Positions 48,601-58,574 of a stretch of 64,000 nt of DNA are shown piece by piece (positions within the stretch are counted from its first letter, which is position 1; each line of letters opens with the position of its first letter). The stretch lies in NCBI GenBank assembly GCA_037043455.1, contig JAWPHD010010204.1, forward strand, positions 32,122 through 96,121. The letters run 5' to 3'. The notes under the pieces are model-generated. The model did not search any database and was not told where the DNA came from. It was given only the letters and a program-made list of their open reading frames with translations. Source of the DNA: Cyrtodaria siliqua. Taxonomy: Eukaryota > Mollusca > Bivalvia > Adapedonta > Hiatellidae. A program made the position numbers and the translations under genes.

Positions 48601-51600
48601 GTCAACCTATAGTTAATGATGACAACTGTGATAGTGACAGTCAACCTACAGTTAATGATGACAACTGTGATAGTGACAGTCAACCTATAGTTAATGATGA
48701 CAACTGTGCTAGTGACAGTCAACCTACAGTTAATGATGACAACTGTGATAGTGAGTCAACCTACAGTTAATGATGACAACTGTGCTAGTGACAGTCAACC
48801 TATAGTTAATGATGACAACTGTGCTAGTGACAGTCAACCTATAGTTAATGATGACAACTGTGATAGTGACAGTCAACCTATAGTTAATGATGACAACTGT
48901 GATAGTGACAGTCAACCTACAGTTAATGATGACAACTGTGCTAGTGACAGTCAACCTACAGTTAATGATAACAACTGTGCTAGTGACAGTCAACCTACAG
49001 GTAATGATGACAACTGTGATAGTGACAGTCATCCTACAGTTAATGATGACAACTGTGCTAGTGACAGTCAACCTATAGTTAATGATGACAACTGTGATAG
49101 TGACAGTCAACCTATAGTTAATGATGACAACTGTGCTAGTGACAGTCAACCTACAGTTAATGATGACAACTGTGATAGTGACAGTCAACCTACAGTTAAT
49201 GATGACAACTGTGCTAGTGACAGTCAACCTACAGTTAATGGTGACAACTGTGATAGTGACAGTCAACCTATAGTTAATGATGACAACTGTGATAGTGACA
49301 GTCAACCTACAGTTAATGATGACAACTGTGCTAGTGACAGTCAACCTACAGTTAATGATGACAACTGTGATAGTGACAGTCAACCTATAGCTAATGATGA
49401 CAACTGTGATAGTGACAGTCAACCTATAGTTAATGATGACAACTGTGATAGTGACAGTCAACCTATAGTTAATGATGACAACTGTGCTAGTGACAGTCAA
49501 CCTACAGTTAATGATGACAACTGTGATAGTGAGTCAACCTACAGTTAATGATGACAACTGTGCTAGTGACAGTCAACCTATAGTTAATGATGACAACTGT
49601 GATAGTGACAGTCAACCTACAGTTAATGATGACAACTGTGCTAGTGACAGTCAACCTACAGTTAATGATGACAACTGTGATAGTGACAGTCAACCTATAG
49701 CTAATGATGACAACTGTGATAGTGACAGTCAACCTACAGTTAATGATGACAACTGTGCTAGTGACAGTCAACCTATAGTTAATGATGACAACTGTGATAG
49801 TGACAGTCAACCTATAGTTAATGATGACAACTGTGCTAGTGACAGTCAACCTATAGTTAATGATGACAACTGTGCTAGTGACAGTCAACCTATAGTTAAT
49901 GATGACAACTGTGCTAGTGACAGTCAACCTACAGTTAATGATGACAACTGTGCTAGTGACAGTCAAGCTACAGTTAATGATGACAACTGTGCTAGTGACA
50001 GTCAACCTACAGTTAATGATGACAACTGTGCTAGTGACAGTCAACCTATAGTTAATGATGACAACTGTGCTAGTGACAGTCAACCTACAGTTAATGATGA
50101 CAACTGTGCTAGTGACAGTCAACCTATAGTTAATGATGACAACTGTCATAGTGACAGGCAATCTACAGTTAATGATGACAACTGTGATAGTGACAGGCAA
50201 TCTACAGTTAATGATGACAACTGTGCTAGTGACAGTCAACCTATAGTAATGATGACAACTGTGATAGTGACAGTCAACCTATAGTTAATGATGACAACTG
50301 TGCTAGTGACAGTCAACCTATAGTTAATGATGACAACTGTGATAGTGACAGTCAACCTATAGTTAATGATGACAACTGTGATAGTGACAGTCAACCTACA
50401 GTTAATGATGACAACTGTGATAGTGACAGTCAACCTATAGTTAATGATGACAACTGTGCTAGTGACAGTCAACCTACAGTTAATGATGACAACTGTGATA
50501 GTGAGTCAACCTACAGTTAATGATGACAACTGTGCTAGTGACAGTCAACCTATAGTTAATGATGACAACTGTGCTAGTGACAGTCAACCTATAGTTAATG
50601 ATGACAACTGTGATAGTGACAGTCAACCTACAGTTAATGATGACAACTGTGCTAGTGACAGTCAACCTACAGTTAATGATAACAACTGTGCTAGTGACAG
50701 TCAACCTACAGTTAATGATGACAACTGTGCTAGTGACAGTCAACCTATAGTTAATGATGACAACTGTGATAGTGACAGTCAACCTATAGTTAATGATGAC
50801 AACTGTGCTAGTGACAGTCAACCTACAGTTAATGATGACAACTGTGATAGTGACAGTCAACCTACAGTTAATGATGACAACTGTGCTAGTGACAGTCAAC
50901 CTACAGTTAATGGTGACAACTGTGATAGTGACAGTCAACCTATAGTTAATGATGACAACTGTGATAGTGACAGTCAACCTATAGTTAATGATGACAACTG
51001 TGCTAGTGACAGTCAACCTACAGTTAATGATGACAACTGTGATAGTGAGTCAACCTACAGTTAATGATGACAACTGTGCTAGTGACAGTCAACCTATAGT
51101 TAATGATGACAACTGTGATAGTGACAGTCAACCTACAGTTAATGATGACAACTGTGCTAGTGACAGTCAACCTACAGTTAATGATGACAACTGTGATAGT
51201 GACAGTCAACCTATAGCTAATGATGACAACTGTGATAGTGACAGTCAACCTATAGTTAATGATGACAACTGTGATAGTGACAGTCAACCTATAGTTAATG
51301 ATGACAACTGTGCTAGTGACAGTCAACCTATAGTTAATGATGACAACTGTGCTAGTGACAGTCAACCTATAGTTAATGATGACAACTGTGCTAGTGACAG
51401 TCAACCTACAGTTAATGATGACAACTGTGCTAGTGACAGTCAAGCTACAGTTAATGATGACAACTGTGCTAGTGACAGTCAACCTACAGTTAATGATGAC
51501 AACTGTGCTAGTGACAGTCAACCTATAGTTAATGATGACAACTGTGCTAGTGACAGTCAACCTACAGTTAATGATGACAACTGTGCTAGTGACAGTCAAC

Positions 51601-52004
51601 CTATAGTTAATGATGACAACTGTGATAGTGAGAGGCAATCTACAGTTAATGATGACAACTGTGATAGTGACAGGCAATCTACAGTTAATGATGACAACTG
51701 TGCTAGTGACAGTCAACCTATAGTAATGATGACAACTGTGATAGTGACAGTCAACCTATAGTTAATGATGACAACTGTGCTAGTGACAGTCAACCTATAG
51801 TTAATGATGACAACTGTGATAGTGACAGTCAACCTACAGTTAATGATGACAACTGTGCTAGTGTTGTCAACCTCTCCACGTAACTATTATTACTTACCTC
51901 TGAAAAACCACAACAAGTAGTGGGAGGAAAAGACCAAAAAAGCCCCCAGCTGCATACAGGACATCATCCCCGATACCCTCTATCCAGCTGCCGTTCAGTG
52001 ACAT
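39687..52004 (-). CDS. RNF170: RNF170-type RING E3 ubiquitin ligase, complete, five coding exons
   Basis: Coding exons on the minus strand are 52004-51898, 46920-46679, 44153-44080, 41283-41164 and 39974-39687. They join in phase into 276 residues (human RNF170 has 258). Exon 1 starts [20 protein letters not shown] and holds the first membrane segment. Exon 2 has [20 protein letters not shown], a polar linker, and the RING half CPVCL..NCGHIFC. Exon 3 completes the C3HC4 RING with [19 protein letters not shown]. Exon 4 has [14 protein letters not shown]. Exon 5 has [20 protein letters not shown] and the DUF1232-like hydrophobic tail [20 protein letters not shown]. All eight RING ligands are present. 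In vertebrates RNF170 is an ER ligase that ubiquitinates activated IP3 receptors; the same role is likely here. The introns hold a 39-bp minisatellite, a splice-acceptor-derived array and SINE-like repeats. Confidence 0.95.
40152..40350 (+). repeat. SINE-like dispersed repeat, copy 1
   Basis: Shares GAATTGAATTGG, GAAAGGTTATATGGC, GATAAAATATGGA, GGCCTAGAACCTTC and GCAAATTCTATTGTAGACAC with 44294-44452. It lies just upstream (in gene terms) of RNF170 exon 5. Confidence 0.7.
40368..40562 (+). repeat. Dispersed repeat with GCCCCGT hairpin, copy 2
   Basis: Second copy of the family at 18110-18325, ending with the same GCCCCGTAACCAAACGGGGC hairpin and CACGGGGC. It directly follows the SINE-like repeat at 40152. 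Confidence 0.75.
40563..41163. other. RNF170 intron 4 sequence without a recognisable feature
   Basis: AT-rich intron. A plus-strand open frame at 40819-41319 runs antisense across RNF170 exon 4 and is a shadow of it. Confidence 0.5.
41269..41549 (-). repeat. Tandem array built from the RNF170 exon 4 splice acceptor, nine units
   Basis: Read on the RNF170 strand, each unit is a variant of ATCTGCTTGCACTTTCAG followed by GTGACTATATTGTT. Units are 23 or 32 bp long. The first 14 coding bases of exon 4 (GTGACTATATTGTT) are themselves part of the unit, so the array grew from the intron-exon junction. About seven units keep an AG at the acceptor position. Confidence 0.9.
41550..42960. other. RNF170 intron 3 sequence, AT-rich
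   Basis: No exon is missing between RNF170 exons 3 and 4, because their phases and protein sequence join directly. A short TGTGCATGCGCAGG near 41780 resembles an NRF1 site but has no promoter context. Confidence 0.45.
43170..43300 (+). repeat. Short two-unit repeat with GACCAATC...GGTCAATCC
   Basis: Two diverged units (about 43176-43225 and 43249-43297) each hold GACCAATC, AGAATTG and AGGTCAATCC. The first unit is also palindromic (CCAATCGGATTG with CAATCCGATTG). Function unknown. Confidence 0.5.
43301..44079. other. Unidentified stretch in RNF170 intron 3, possibly an old element
   Basis: Less AT-rich than its surroundings. A plus-strand open frame at 43401-43769 contains [20 protein letters not shown], but I recognise no domain and see no splice support, so I do not call a gene. 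Confidence 0.35.
44294..44452 (+). repeat. SINE-like dispersed repeat, copy 2
   Basis: Second copy of the family at 40152-40350, located in RNF170 intron 2. Confidence 0.7.
44663..44812. repeat. Short foldback sequence
   Basis: The left arm AATTCTCATGGGTATCCAGT with GGGAATTTCAA is complemented on the right by TTTGAATTTCC and CCAGATACCCATGAATTATT. About 150 bp in all. Confidence 0.6.
44813..45984. other. RNF170 intron 2 sequence
   Basis: No gene. It contains a (CCAC)n-like simple tract at 45540-45585 and short inverted segments around 44840-44890 (ATCCATAAT...ATTATGGAT). Confidence 0.45.
45985..46553 (+). mobile_element. Pearl/Helentron-like repeat with three ~165-bp core units and hairpin end
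   Basis: Three core units, each with GAGTTATAGAACCTG or a variant, TGTATGATG, ATACATGTGTGAAGTTTCA and ACAAACTTTAACC. They are followed by CCGGACGCAGACGATGATCA and a terminal hairpin TAGCTCTTTC...AAGTCAAGCT ending CTAAAAA. Internal tandem cores with a hairpin-CTAA end match bivalve pearl-type non-autonomous Helentrons. The 5' end is unclear. Confidence 0.65.
46921..47490. other. RNF170 intron 1 between exon 2 and the minisatellite
   Basis: AT-rich with a poly-A run at about 47040. No feature is supported. Confidence 0.5.
47491..51872 (-). repeat. 39-bp minisatellite, about 112 units, in RNF170 intron 1
   Basis: The unit on the plus strand is GTTAATGATGACAACTGTGC, then TAGTGACAGTCAACCTACA. 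Almost all variation is at two binary sites: GTGCTAG or GTGATAG, and CTACAG or CTATAG. A 2-bp-deleted 37-bp variant containing GTGAGTCAACC occurs five times (near 48519, 48751, 49528, 50502, 51044). A 1-bp-deleted CTATAGTAATG unit occurs twice (near 50246 and 51720). Repeated strings of variants show that blocks of 1.5-1.75 kb were duplicated within the array. The long open frames on both strands follow from 39 being a multiple of three. The array ends about 20 bp from the exon 1 splice donor. Confidence 0.98.
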
Positions 52005-52010
52005 CGTAAC

Positions 52011-52978
52011 CTATAGAAAATCTGGAAATGTAAAAAAAGAATGGTGATTACTATGACAGATTTAACTTTTCCCCCCCAAGGTAGTCCATAAGAATACCAA
52101 CTTCTAAAATGAGGTAGTGCTCCCATAACTAAGTAGTTATGCACGTTGCGGCGACCAAGAAAGTGAACTTCTAAGTTCACTAATGGCTTCGACAATGTCT
52201 GATCTGAGCTTACATTATTTTACAAACACAGACAGTTTTCATTTTTGTCTCAAATTCTTGGTTGTGACGATTTTGTGACCTTTCAATATTGACGCATCAA
52301 CAACTGAAAGAGTAAATGCTAATTATTCCATGACCGAGAAAAAACAAGGATAGTAAGTTGGGGTGGTGGGTGGGGTTCTGCTCAACTTTTGCTGGTATTA
52401 AAGTTGTTAAGCTTTCATTGATGTAAACACTCGGGACCAAGTTTGGTAAGTTTGGTATTAAGTTCAAATGAAAAATAAAGTAGCTGTAGAGATTTAACAA
52501 AGCAATTTTTTTTTTTACGACCGCCGCCCAATATATAGCATTTTCAATAAACCAAGAGCCATAACTCTGGTGTAAATATTCTGATTTCGTTATAATTATC
52601 AAGATACCAGAAATGGCAGGATACTACAGCAAGATCTAATCACGCTATGCCTGTGGGAGAGTAAGTGGCAAATGAGAAGATGTTATGTCAGGTCCTCAGC
52701 ATCTGCACCACATTATGAGGTCCTGCCTTAATTCCATTAAGCGATGGGAAAGCTTATCTTTTTTCTTTTTTAGGTTTTTAAGGCATGTAAGTGTTGTGGA
52801 ACACTCATATTATGTAATATGTTCAAGAAAACACACATTTTTTTGATGTTCTTGATTTGAATTTAGTATAGTAAGGATTAATTCAATAAGATTTTCCTAC
52901 CGACCTACCCTAATTTTTTGGGACCAGTAACAGATCTTTTCTCTTTTTGCCCAACAAGAAACGTGGAAATTCCACGAA
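52011..52978. other. RNF170 5' intron sequence
   Basis: Begins at the probable acceptor TTTTCTATAG just upstream of the start codon exon. No exon or recognisable repeat is supported in the rest. Confidence 0.4.
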
Positions 52979-53345
52979 AACAAGGTTTTCCGAGCGGAAA
53001 TCGTTTCTCTATTTTCAGTAACAGTGACCTTGACCTCAGTGACCACAAATGCAATCATAAGCTTCTTTACATTAAGGTACCTACATACCAAGTTTCGTTC
53101 CAATATCTCTGACATTCCCAACTAACGTTATTGTGCAGAAACTGTTTTTCTATTTTTAGTAATAGTGACCTTGACCCCAGTGACCCCAAATGTAATCCCA
53201 AACTTCCTTTTGATATAAGCTACCTACACAATAAGTTTCATTCTAATATCTCATTACTTAAATTATTGAGTGGAAACCAGTTTTTCTATTTTAGTGACAG
53301 TGACGTCAACTGCACTCCCAAGCTTCCTTTCCATATAAGCTAACC
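52979..53345 (+). repeat. Tandem repeat, three diverged ~145-bp units with GTGACCTTGACC
   Basis: Units share TTTCTATTTT, AGTAATAGTGACCTTGACC, CAGTGACC, AAGCTTCTTT or AAACTTCCTTT, and AAGTTTCGTTCCAATATCTC variants. This is a common type of repeat in bivalves. Short open frames across it are not genes. Confidence 0.75.
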
Positions 53346-53725
53346 AATCGGAACTGCCTCAACCATTTTTGTTTTCAAAAATAATCTCGGAAAGAAATAG
53401 ACACCATCTTGGATACTATTCTATTCTAACGTATTTGAAACAAAGTGGTAAATATGTCCACTGACTAGGGAGCATAAAGTGGTAGCAAAAGGAAAAATAT
53501 AGTCAGAGGAGGTTCTGAGTTTGATTAATACATACATAACAAATGTGTGCTATAAAAGTGAATAAAGACACATTTCCAATAAGATTTATTTTTTTGACCT
53601 TTCCATTTCAAATCAGGGCCTGTCCATTTTCAGAAGCAACCAGCCCTGGGCCTGTCTCTTAAAAAAAATTCTGTGAGCACTGATATGTATGTTATTACTT
53701 GCATTTATCAACAGATACGGTTTAA
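53346..53725. other. AT-rich stretch without a recognisable feature
   Basis: Non-coding. No repeat or exon is supported. Confidence 0.4.
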
Positions 53726-55415
53726 TTGAGAACAAGAGGCCCAAGAGGGCCTGTGGACGCTCTACTGGCTAAAACAGCTCTTATAGATTTAGATAGATAT
53801 AGCTAGATATAGCTCTCTTCTCCTATAGATTTAACAAAGAAAAATACAATATAGCATTTTTCAACAAATCAAGGGCCATAACTCTGTTATTACTAACAAG
53901 ATCTAGGTAGTTTTCGAAATTGTCCAAGATTTCATTGATATACCGCACTTTGCACAACTAGACATCATACTGAAGCTTCCTGCCAAATTTCGTAGAAATC
54001 CAACAAGCCGTTTAAGGAGTAGCGCCGACAAGAAATTTAAAATAAAAATGTCAAAGGGCCATAACTCCGTCAAAAATCAGCGAACTGGAACAAAAGCGTG
54101 ATATGCACAACTAGACATCTTACTGATGCTTCCTGCCAAGTTTCGTCGAAATTCAACAAGGCATTTAGGATGAGTAGCGCCGACAAGAAATTTTAAAGTT
54201 AGTGTCGAGTAATTAAAAAGATAATGAAAAAAATAGAAAAAAAAAAATAATTCAAATCAATCAAAAAAAAAAAAAAAAAAAAAAAAATTGAAAAAAAAAA
54301 AAAAAAAATCAAATTCAAAACTAAAAAACAACAACAACAGCTTTTGCCTATACAAGCCTTAGTAAAACTGACCCCCAGGGTGGGGCCAAATATGACCAAT
54401 AGGTCACCATTTGAACAAACTTGGTAGAAGACCATAAGCTTATAGCAAATGCAAAATATTAAACCTCTGGCTCTTGCAGTTTCAGAGAAGAAGATTTTTT
54501 TAATTTTTCCCTATACAAGTCTGTAAAACATGTGACCCTTGGGGCGGGGTCAAATGTGACCCAAGGGTCACAATTTGAACAAACATGGTAAAGGACCATA
54601 AGCTTTTGGCAAATGCAAAATATTAAACCTCTGGCTCTTGCAGTTCCAGAGAAGAAGAGTTTTTTCAGTTTTTCCCTATACAAGAATTTATGTAAAACAT
54701 GTGACCCTTGGGGCGGGGTCAAATGTGACCCGAGGGTCACAATTTGAACAAACTTGGTAAAGGACCATAAGCTTATAGCAAATGCAAAATATTAAACCTC
54801 TGGCTCTTATAGTTTCTGAGAAGAAGATTTAAAAAAAAAATCCTATATAAGTCTATGTTAAACTGTGACCCTCAGGGCGGGGCCAAATTTGACCCCAGGG
54901 TCACCATTTGAACAAACTTAGTAGAGGACCATAAGCTGATGCTACATGTAATACATGAGAGCTCTGTGCCTTGTGGTTTCAGAGAAGAAGATTTTTTAAA
55001 GGTTTTTCCTATATGTCTATATGAAAAACATGCAAAACCTCAATATACAAAATTTGGACCCCCGGGGCTCGGCAATTTTTGACCCGGGTACTTTATTTAA
55101 ACAAACTTGATAGTCTAGGCGTTGGCGATCATTTTAAAAGAAGAACTGTTGAAATCTGTCCAGCGGTTCTGGAGAAGAAGATTTTTTAATGTTTCGACCA
55201 TATATGGTAATGGCAGCCATCTTGGATGTAGCGCCGACCTAATTTTAACAAATCTAAAAAGCATTCATCTAAGGATCATCCATGTGAAGTTTGGTCAAAA
55301 TTAGCCGAGCGGTTTCTGAGGAGAAGTCGTTTGAAGAAAAGTTAACGAACGACGGACGGACGACGGACAACACACCATCCCAAAAGCTCTGCTGGCCCTT
55401 GGCCAGTAGAGCTAA
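53726..55415 (+). mobile_element. Composite pearl/Helentron-like element with tandem cores and terminal hairpin
   Basis: Opens with ACAAGAGGCCCAAGAGGGCC and GCTCTACTGGCTAAAAC. Two units of about 180 bp follow, with GGGCCATAACTC, TTCCTGCCAAATTTCG and GTAGCGCCGACAAGAAATTT, then an A-rich run (54220-54325). Next come about four GTGACCC monomers of roughly 175 bp (54340-55110), and a tail with AGATTTTTTAATGTTTCGAC, ATGGCAGCCATCTTGGATGT and GACGGACGGACGACGGAC. It ends with the hairpin AGCTCTGCTGG...CCAGTAGAGCT followed by AAAAA. This layout matches non-autonomous bivalve pearl-type elements. Confidence 0.7.
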
Positions 55416-55774
55416 AAAAAAGTTTACCCTTCCATAAAATATACATGCTAATCCAGGAGGAAAAAAAACACGTTCAAAATGGCCAAGTTAAAAATTTTTT
55501 TTCTTGAAATCAAAGTAATAACCAAATTAAAAACTACACCAAACACAAAATGCATATGTTTTCTATGATAAACAGAGATCGTAAAATATATTAAAAGCCT
55601 GAAAGGCAAATAAAAGAAACAAACAAAAGGCATATAAAAGAAACAAACAAAAAACTGTACGAACGTTGGCATTCTTTTTTTCATCGAAATTTCACGCTTC
55701 CTGATTTCAGAACAAAACACTAAAAAAAGCAATTAAAAACACGAACCCACGCACATCGTGAAACGGATACTTAC
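55416..55774. other. Putative first intron of RNF170, AT-rich
   Basis: No feature is supported apart from the splice donor at its right edge. Confidence 0.4.
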
Positions 55775-55900
55775 AATTACGTTTTGCAGCCATGAACCAT
55801 GTTGTTTGTAATGTCTTTAACCATAAAACGAGATAAATCACGGAGCAAAATCACATTCTACATCCTAAAACATGGCGGCTAAAGTCAATGTACATGACCG
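55775..55900 (-). promoter_or_regulatory. RNF170: Putative RNF170 5'UTR exon and promoter
   Basis: On the minus strand ACATGGTTCATGGCTGCAAA leads to a strong donor (AATT, then GTAAGTATCC at 55765-55774). The start-codon exon has a matching acceptor (TTTTCTATAG at 52011). A YY1-like AACATGGCGGC is at about 55870, as is common at core promoters. Two upstream ATGs in this exon would make short out-of-frame peptides before the RNF170 start. Inferred only; no transcript evidence. Confidence 0.4.
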
Positions 55901-56912
55901 AAGTGTTCCGAATGAGTCTATGACAAGTGTTTAACACGCTTTTGTCTAAGACCTATCCCTTCAATTATTATCCCAGGTATTAATGATACATGTAGCCCAC
56001 TGTCATTAAGTGGTCATAAACTAAGAGGTCGAGGATACATTTATTCAGAGAATATGAACTGAAACTGAAAGTAGACAAAAAAACAACTTATGCCACCATA
56101 TTTATTTTGGATTTTTTTTTAATGTATTTAGGTTTCCCTTTAATTGAAATTAGGTTAGTTACAGCTTTGAGAGTTAAGAACGTGCTGATTAGACATAAGT
56201 GACGCAATGGTTGGAATCACTCGCGAAATCCAATGACATAACTCCTATAAATGGAATAAAAATGCCATTTTACTTACATTTTAGTTAATATACAGGCGTA
56301 ATCGTTTACGTTTCAATTAAACGTCTCAGTGAAATTAAGAATCGCTAAGAATATCAGCTACTCCTTACTGATATAAGATATGCTTATTTTTGTTGTTGTT
56401 TTTTTAGAATCTACGTATCAAACTGTGTCAGAAAGTGTTTGGTTTTTAAAATGTTGAACAAATGCAGGCGGCCACGCGACAAAGACGTAGCCTGCTGAAA
56501 ACGAGGCGAAACGGAAACGGATATTGCTTTTCAATTATCTCCCTTGCCAATTAGGATTTTTACAAGTTCCAACATTTGACTAACTATGAAATTAGATGCC
56601 AAATAATGGATAGAGAGGTTTTATGTGAGAGCCTTATACGCTGGGTATGTATCGTACACGTATATTGAACTGTTTTAGAAACAAATACCTTTTAAGATGT
56701 TTAGGCGTACTTTGACACAGCCCCAGTTTGACAGCCACAAAAACATCACAGAATGATGGTAAATGATTTATTGTTAGTTTTACCTAATCAGTGTCAGATA
56801 CTTTAAGATTCATGGTATTTAAACAGATTGTTTATGATTTGTTATATATAACACATGATTCATATTTAGAAAAATACTTTACTATGGCTAATGGGTCATA
56901 AATTATTTGTCG
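55901..56912. other. Upstream flank of the putative RNF170 promoter
   Basis: Mixed non-coding sequence with a GC-richer segment at 56463-56520. No gene is supported on the opposite strand. Confidence 0.4.
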
Positions 56913-56955
56913 TATCGGGTACTACAGAAAGGTACCCAGTGTATATTTATGTGTA

Positions 56956-58404
56956 CAGGGCTGTACAAATCCTGTAGCCCGACGCCCGGGACTAGTCCAA
57001 AACCAAAGTCGGGCGTGTCACTTTATCAAAGATGTCAGTCCCGGACTAGTCCAATTTTAAAAAAAAAAGAAAGTCGGGCATGTCACTGTTTTAAAGATTT
57101 CAGTCCCAGATCCCAGATTTGTCCAGTTAACAAAGTCGGCCACCAGTCATAAAACAACCCCAGCACACTTCTCAACGTAATCCTTTAATTGCACTCGCTT
57201 ACGTAATGCAATTAGCATCAACAGCGGCGATCAGCGATTGCCCTGGGCAGTTTTATCAACAATCAACCATGCCGGAAGTCCCGCCTCCAAATTACTTTGA
57301 CAGTCGGCATTGTCGACATTATCCAATCAATTGACCCGATCTATTTTAATCCAGACCCGCTAGCCAATGAAATGACTACTACACATGTTCGTCACGTGAT
57401 TACCTGTTCGTCACGTGGTGAGCTGAAAATGGCGATACACTGAAAACAATAACACTATAACACGTTGATTAATTAGCAATCAGGCCGATTTGTCGGCAAT
57501 CTTTCGATGAGTAAAGAAACTAAGGACGTTTGATAATGGAAGTATGTTTGATATAAAATGGTAGGTGTGATTTGTTTTTATTGTTTCTCAGTGTATTGTT
57601 GAGCGTAATTGTAACAGACATGAAAGGCGGGTGGGGTAACGGTTTGTGCATAGTGTACTAATTACGTTCGAAGAATTGAGTTGTCAAAAAAATGAAATAA
57701 AAACAAAACGAACTGATAAACATAATCAGTTTGATTTCGTATTTGGCAGTGCTAATGTTTACATTTCAAAATGAGTTTGTTGAACTTTTTCAGTGTTAAA
57801 AATAGGGAAAATATGAAAGAGAAAGTGAAAGGAAAAATAAAAAGGAAAAATGTAGAATGTGATGCACAGCCAATCAAAAAGTCAAACTCATCTGGTGTAG
57901 TGGACAAAAACATAAAAATAAAATGTTTATATTGATTCACATGTTATTTATTTTTTGCATTAGGTAAAATGGTAATAAAGTTGAGAATCTCATCTGTAGC
58001 CCCTTACCTATATAAAGTTATGACTTTTTTTTCTCTACTACATTAAATGATTATCTGAACTATAATATGAAACTCAATATCTATACTGAAATTTGAAAAT
58101 GCAGATGTGATTCTTACTACTGCTACTGTTTCACCCAATGACAGTCTACAATCTATCAGTATATAGACTATACCACTGAAACATACATTAATTGTCTGAA
58201 GACTAAATAAGGATTGTTTCCTTTACTGTGTATAATGAATTGTAATGAGTATGCAAGACGCAGTTTTAACATATTGAGAAATCGAAAGAATTCAGGACTT
58301 GTGTCCATTTTTTGGGACTAGTCACAATTTTTTTGGGACTAGTCACTTTTGACAGGGTGACTAGTCCCGGACTAGTGGCTAAAAAAATTATTTGTACAGC
58401 CCTG
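56956..58404. mobile_element. hAT-like element A, CAGGGCTGTACAAAT termini, 1449 bp
   Basis: The left CAGGGCTGTACAAAT and right ATTTGTACAGCCCTG are perfect inverted repeats. GTGTA is found on both outer sides. Both subterminal regions are rich in GGGACTAGTC and TCCCGGACTAGTCC. The middle has CCAATCA and CCAATGA boxes, two CGTCACGTG motifs and AAAATGGCG, a promoter-like set. No transposase is present, so it is non-autonomous. Confidence 0.85.
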
Positions 58405-58574
58405 GTGTACCCGGTGTATATTTATGTATACAGAAACAGACTCGAAAATCTTTGAATTCCAGAACGGCCCCCAGAAACGTACCTGGACAAACAAGATCTC
58501 ATTGACGGAATTGAAACAATTAAGAACTTGAAAAAACAACTGCTTAAACAATATTGTTTATCATTAACTATGCC

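Noticed and set aside
47666..51761. Long open frames on both strands (for example repeats of [13 protein letters not shown]) that look like a repetitive secreted protein
   Set aside because: They follow from a 39-bp unit in an RNF170 intron. Several frames on both strands are open at once and each ends where a 37-bp or 38-bp unit shifts the phase. There is no signal peptide, splice support or codon bias.
54220..54330. Poly-A run as a processed-pseudogene tail
   Set aside because: It sits in the middle of a pearl-like composite element, with the same family continuing on both sides and no coding sequence before it.
55871..55933. Short plus-strand frame starting ATGGCGGCTAAAG
   Set aside because: Only 20 codons and no donor site at its end. 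More likely a YY1-type promoter motif of RNF170 on the other strand.
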